From contig NZ_LFLZ01000024.1 in NCBI RefSeq assembly GCF_001189845.1, positions 1 through 64,000 of the forward strand: a DNA stretch of 64,000 nucleotides, read 5' to 3'. A model generated the notes under the pieces. That model made no database searches. It saw only the letters and a list, made by a program, of their open reading frames with translations, and was not told the DNA's origin. The position numbers and the translations under genes were made by a program. The DNA is from Bradyrhizobium tropiciagri (GTDB lineage: Bacteria; Pseudomonadota; Alphaproteobacteria; Rhizobiales; Xanthobacteraceae). This document shows, one piece after another, positions 63,547 to 64,000 of the stretch. Each line of letters opens with the position of its first letter. Position 1 is the stretch's first letter.

Positions 63547-64000
63547 ATGACGATGACGATAGTGCACAAGCCCGGCGACATTGTTGGCTGGCCGCTGTTT
63601 CCGAGCCCGAGCCAGTTTCCGGAAAGTCCTTTGTCGAAGTCGCTGAAGCAGCCGTTGCTGCTTGGCCTGTTCCTGCCGATCCAGGCCGGTGGCTGGAGCG
63701 CGTCGACCTTGCCGCGCTCGACGACGTGGACGTTCGACTACAATCGCGATCTGACGCTCAGTGCGGAGTCCTTCGGCTTCGATCTCGTGTTCGCGCTGTC
63801 CCAATGGCTGCCGAAGGGCGGCTACGGCGGCGTCTTTACGGGCGAAGCGCTCGATTCGTTCATCACTACCGCTTCGCTTGCCGCTGTCACGTCGCGGATC
63901 ATGCTGATCTCGACGATCCACGTGCTCTACGGACCGATCCATCCCCTGCATCTCGCCAAATACGGCGCCACGCTGGATCATATTTCGGGAGGGCGCTGGG
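63547..64000 (+). CDS. LLM-class flavin monooxygenase, cut by the window edge
   Basis: The first 151 residues of a luciferase-like monooxygenase; the frame is open to the last base. After a 35-residue lead comes LLLGLFLPIQAGGWSASTLP, then TTWTFDYNRDLTLSAESFGF, DLVFALSQWLPKGGYGGVFT, and HPLHLAKYGATLDHISGGRW. The closest relatives by eye are the SfnG/SsuD-type and pyrimidine-monooxygenase-like (RutA) branches; the missing C-terminus prevents a decision. ATG 63547 or 63553 may be the start. It is divergent from the Dpp-type operon, as monooxygenase genes are elsewhere in this window linked to importers. Confidence 0.8.
   Translation, partial: MTMTIVHKPGDIVGWPLFPSPSQFPESPLSKSLKQPLLLGLFLPIQAGGWSASTLPRSTTWTFDYNRDLTLSAESFGFDLVFALSQWLPKGGYGGVFTGEALDSFITTASLAAVTSRIMLISTIHVLYGPIHPLHLAKYGATLDHISGGRW

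Overview
The window looks like chromosome of a Bradyrhizobium-type alphaproteobacterium (Rhizobiales). The grounds are high GC with G/C-ending codons, tandem phasins, a tRNA-His that lacks the extra 5' G and carries A73 (a known alphaproteobacterial oddity), short GC-rich palindromic intergenic repeats, and a very large complement of ABC importers. The assignment is inferred from sequence style, not from a database match.

Layout. 1-9.6 kb is ordinary chromosome: a GlxA/AraC regulator, a tautomerase, a secreted von Willebrand A protein, a long PAS sensor kinase broken by two frameshifts, and two phasins closed by a clear terminator. A tRNA-His (9743-9819) then marks the edge of an accessory region. 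Just downstream lies a decayed integrase fragment (10211-10304), which suggests an old island insertion at this tRNA.

From 10.6 kb to the end, most genes belong to uptake and flavin-dependent oxidation of small organic molecules, most likely organosulfur compounds. (a) 10.6-13.3 kb, minus: a StyA-like FAD monooxygenase and a DszC/SfnB-like acyl-CoA-dehydrogenase-fold protein. (b) 13.8-21.3 kb, plus: a branched-chain-type (Liv) importer operon flanked by two FMNH2-dependent monooxygenases, the last resembling the dimethyl-sulfone monooxygenase SfnG. (c) 21.5-24.6 kb: an Ssu/Tau-type importer. (d) 27.1-31.3 kb, minus: a second Ssu/Tau-type importer that also carries a peptide-type binding protein. 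(e) 32.9-35.0 kb: orphan MetQ-like and SsuA-like binding proteins. (f) 36.1-41.0 kb: an AraC/DJ-1 regulator divergent from a nitrilase / PPOX flavoprotein / metallo-beta-lactamase-fold / YciI / DMT exporter set. (g) 41.4-45.9 kb: a third Ssu-type importer with an OsmC protein and an NtaA/DszA-type monooxygenase. (h) 46.4-52.8 kb: a Dpp-type importer with a fused double ATPase and a second DszC/SfnB-like protein. (i) 53.0-54.6 kb: OsmC plus an SsuD-like monooxygenase. (j) 54.9-56.9 kb: groES-groEL. (k) 57.0-59.4 kb: another MetQ-like and another peptide-type binding protein. (l) 59.4-63.3 kb, minus: a second Dpp-type importer. (m) 63.5 kb to the edge: the start of a further flavin monooxygenase.

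Working model (inference): several importers bring in sulfonates, sulfones, thioethers or related molecules. Reduced-flavin monooxygenases oxidise them and release sulfite or another usable fragment. OsmC peroxidases and GroESL may cope with peroxide and folding stress. No flavin reductase is visible here, so FMNH2/FADH2 must come from elsewhere.

A striking technical feature is that six otherwise well-conserved genes are interrupted at seven points. Every one is repaired by restoring a single base, mostly beside G/C runs. This pattern points to systematic single-base deletions in the assembly rather than seven independent gene losses, so those genes may be intact in the organism.
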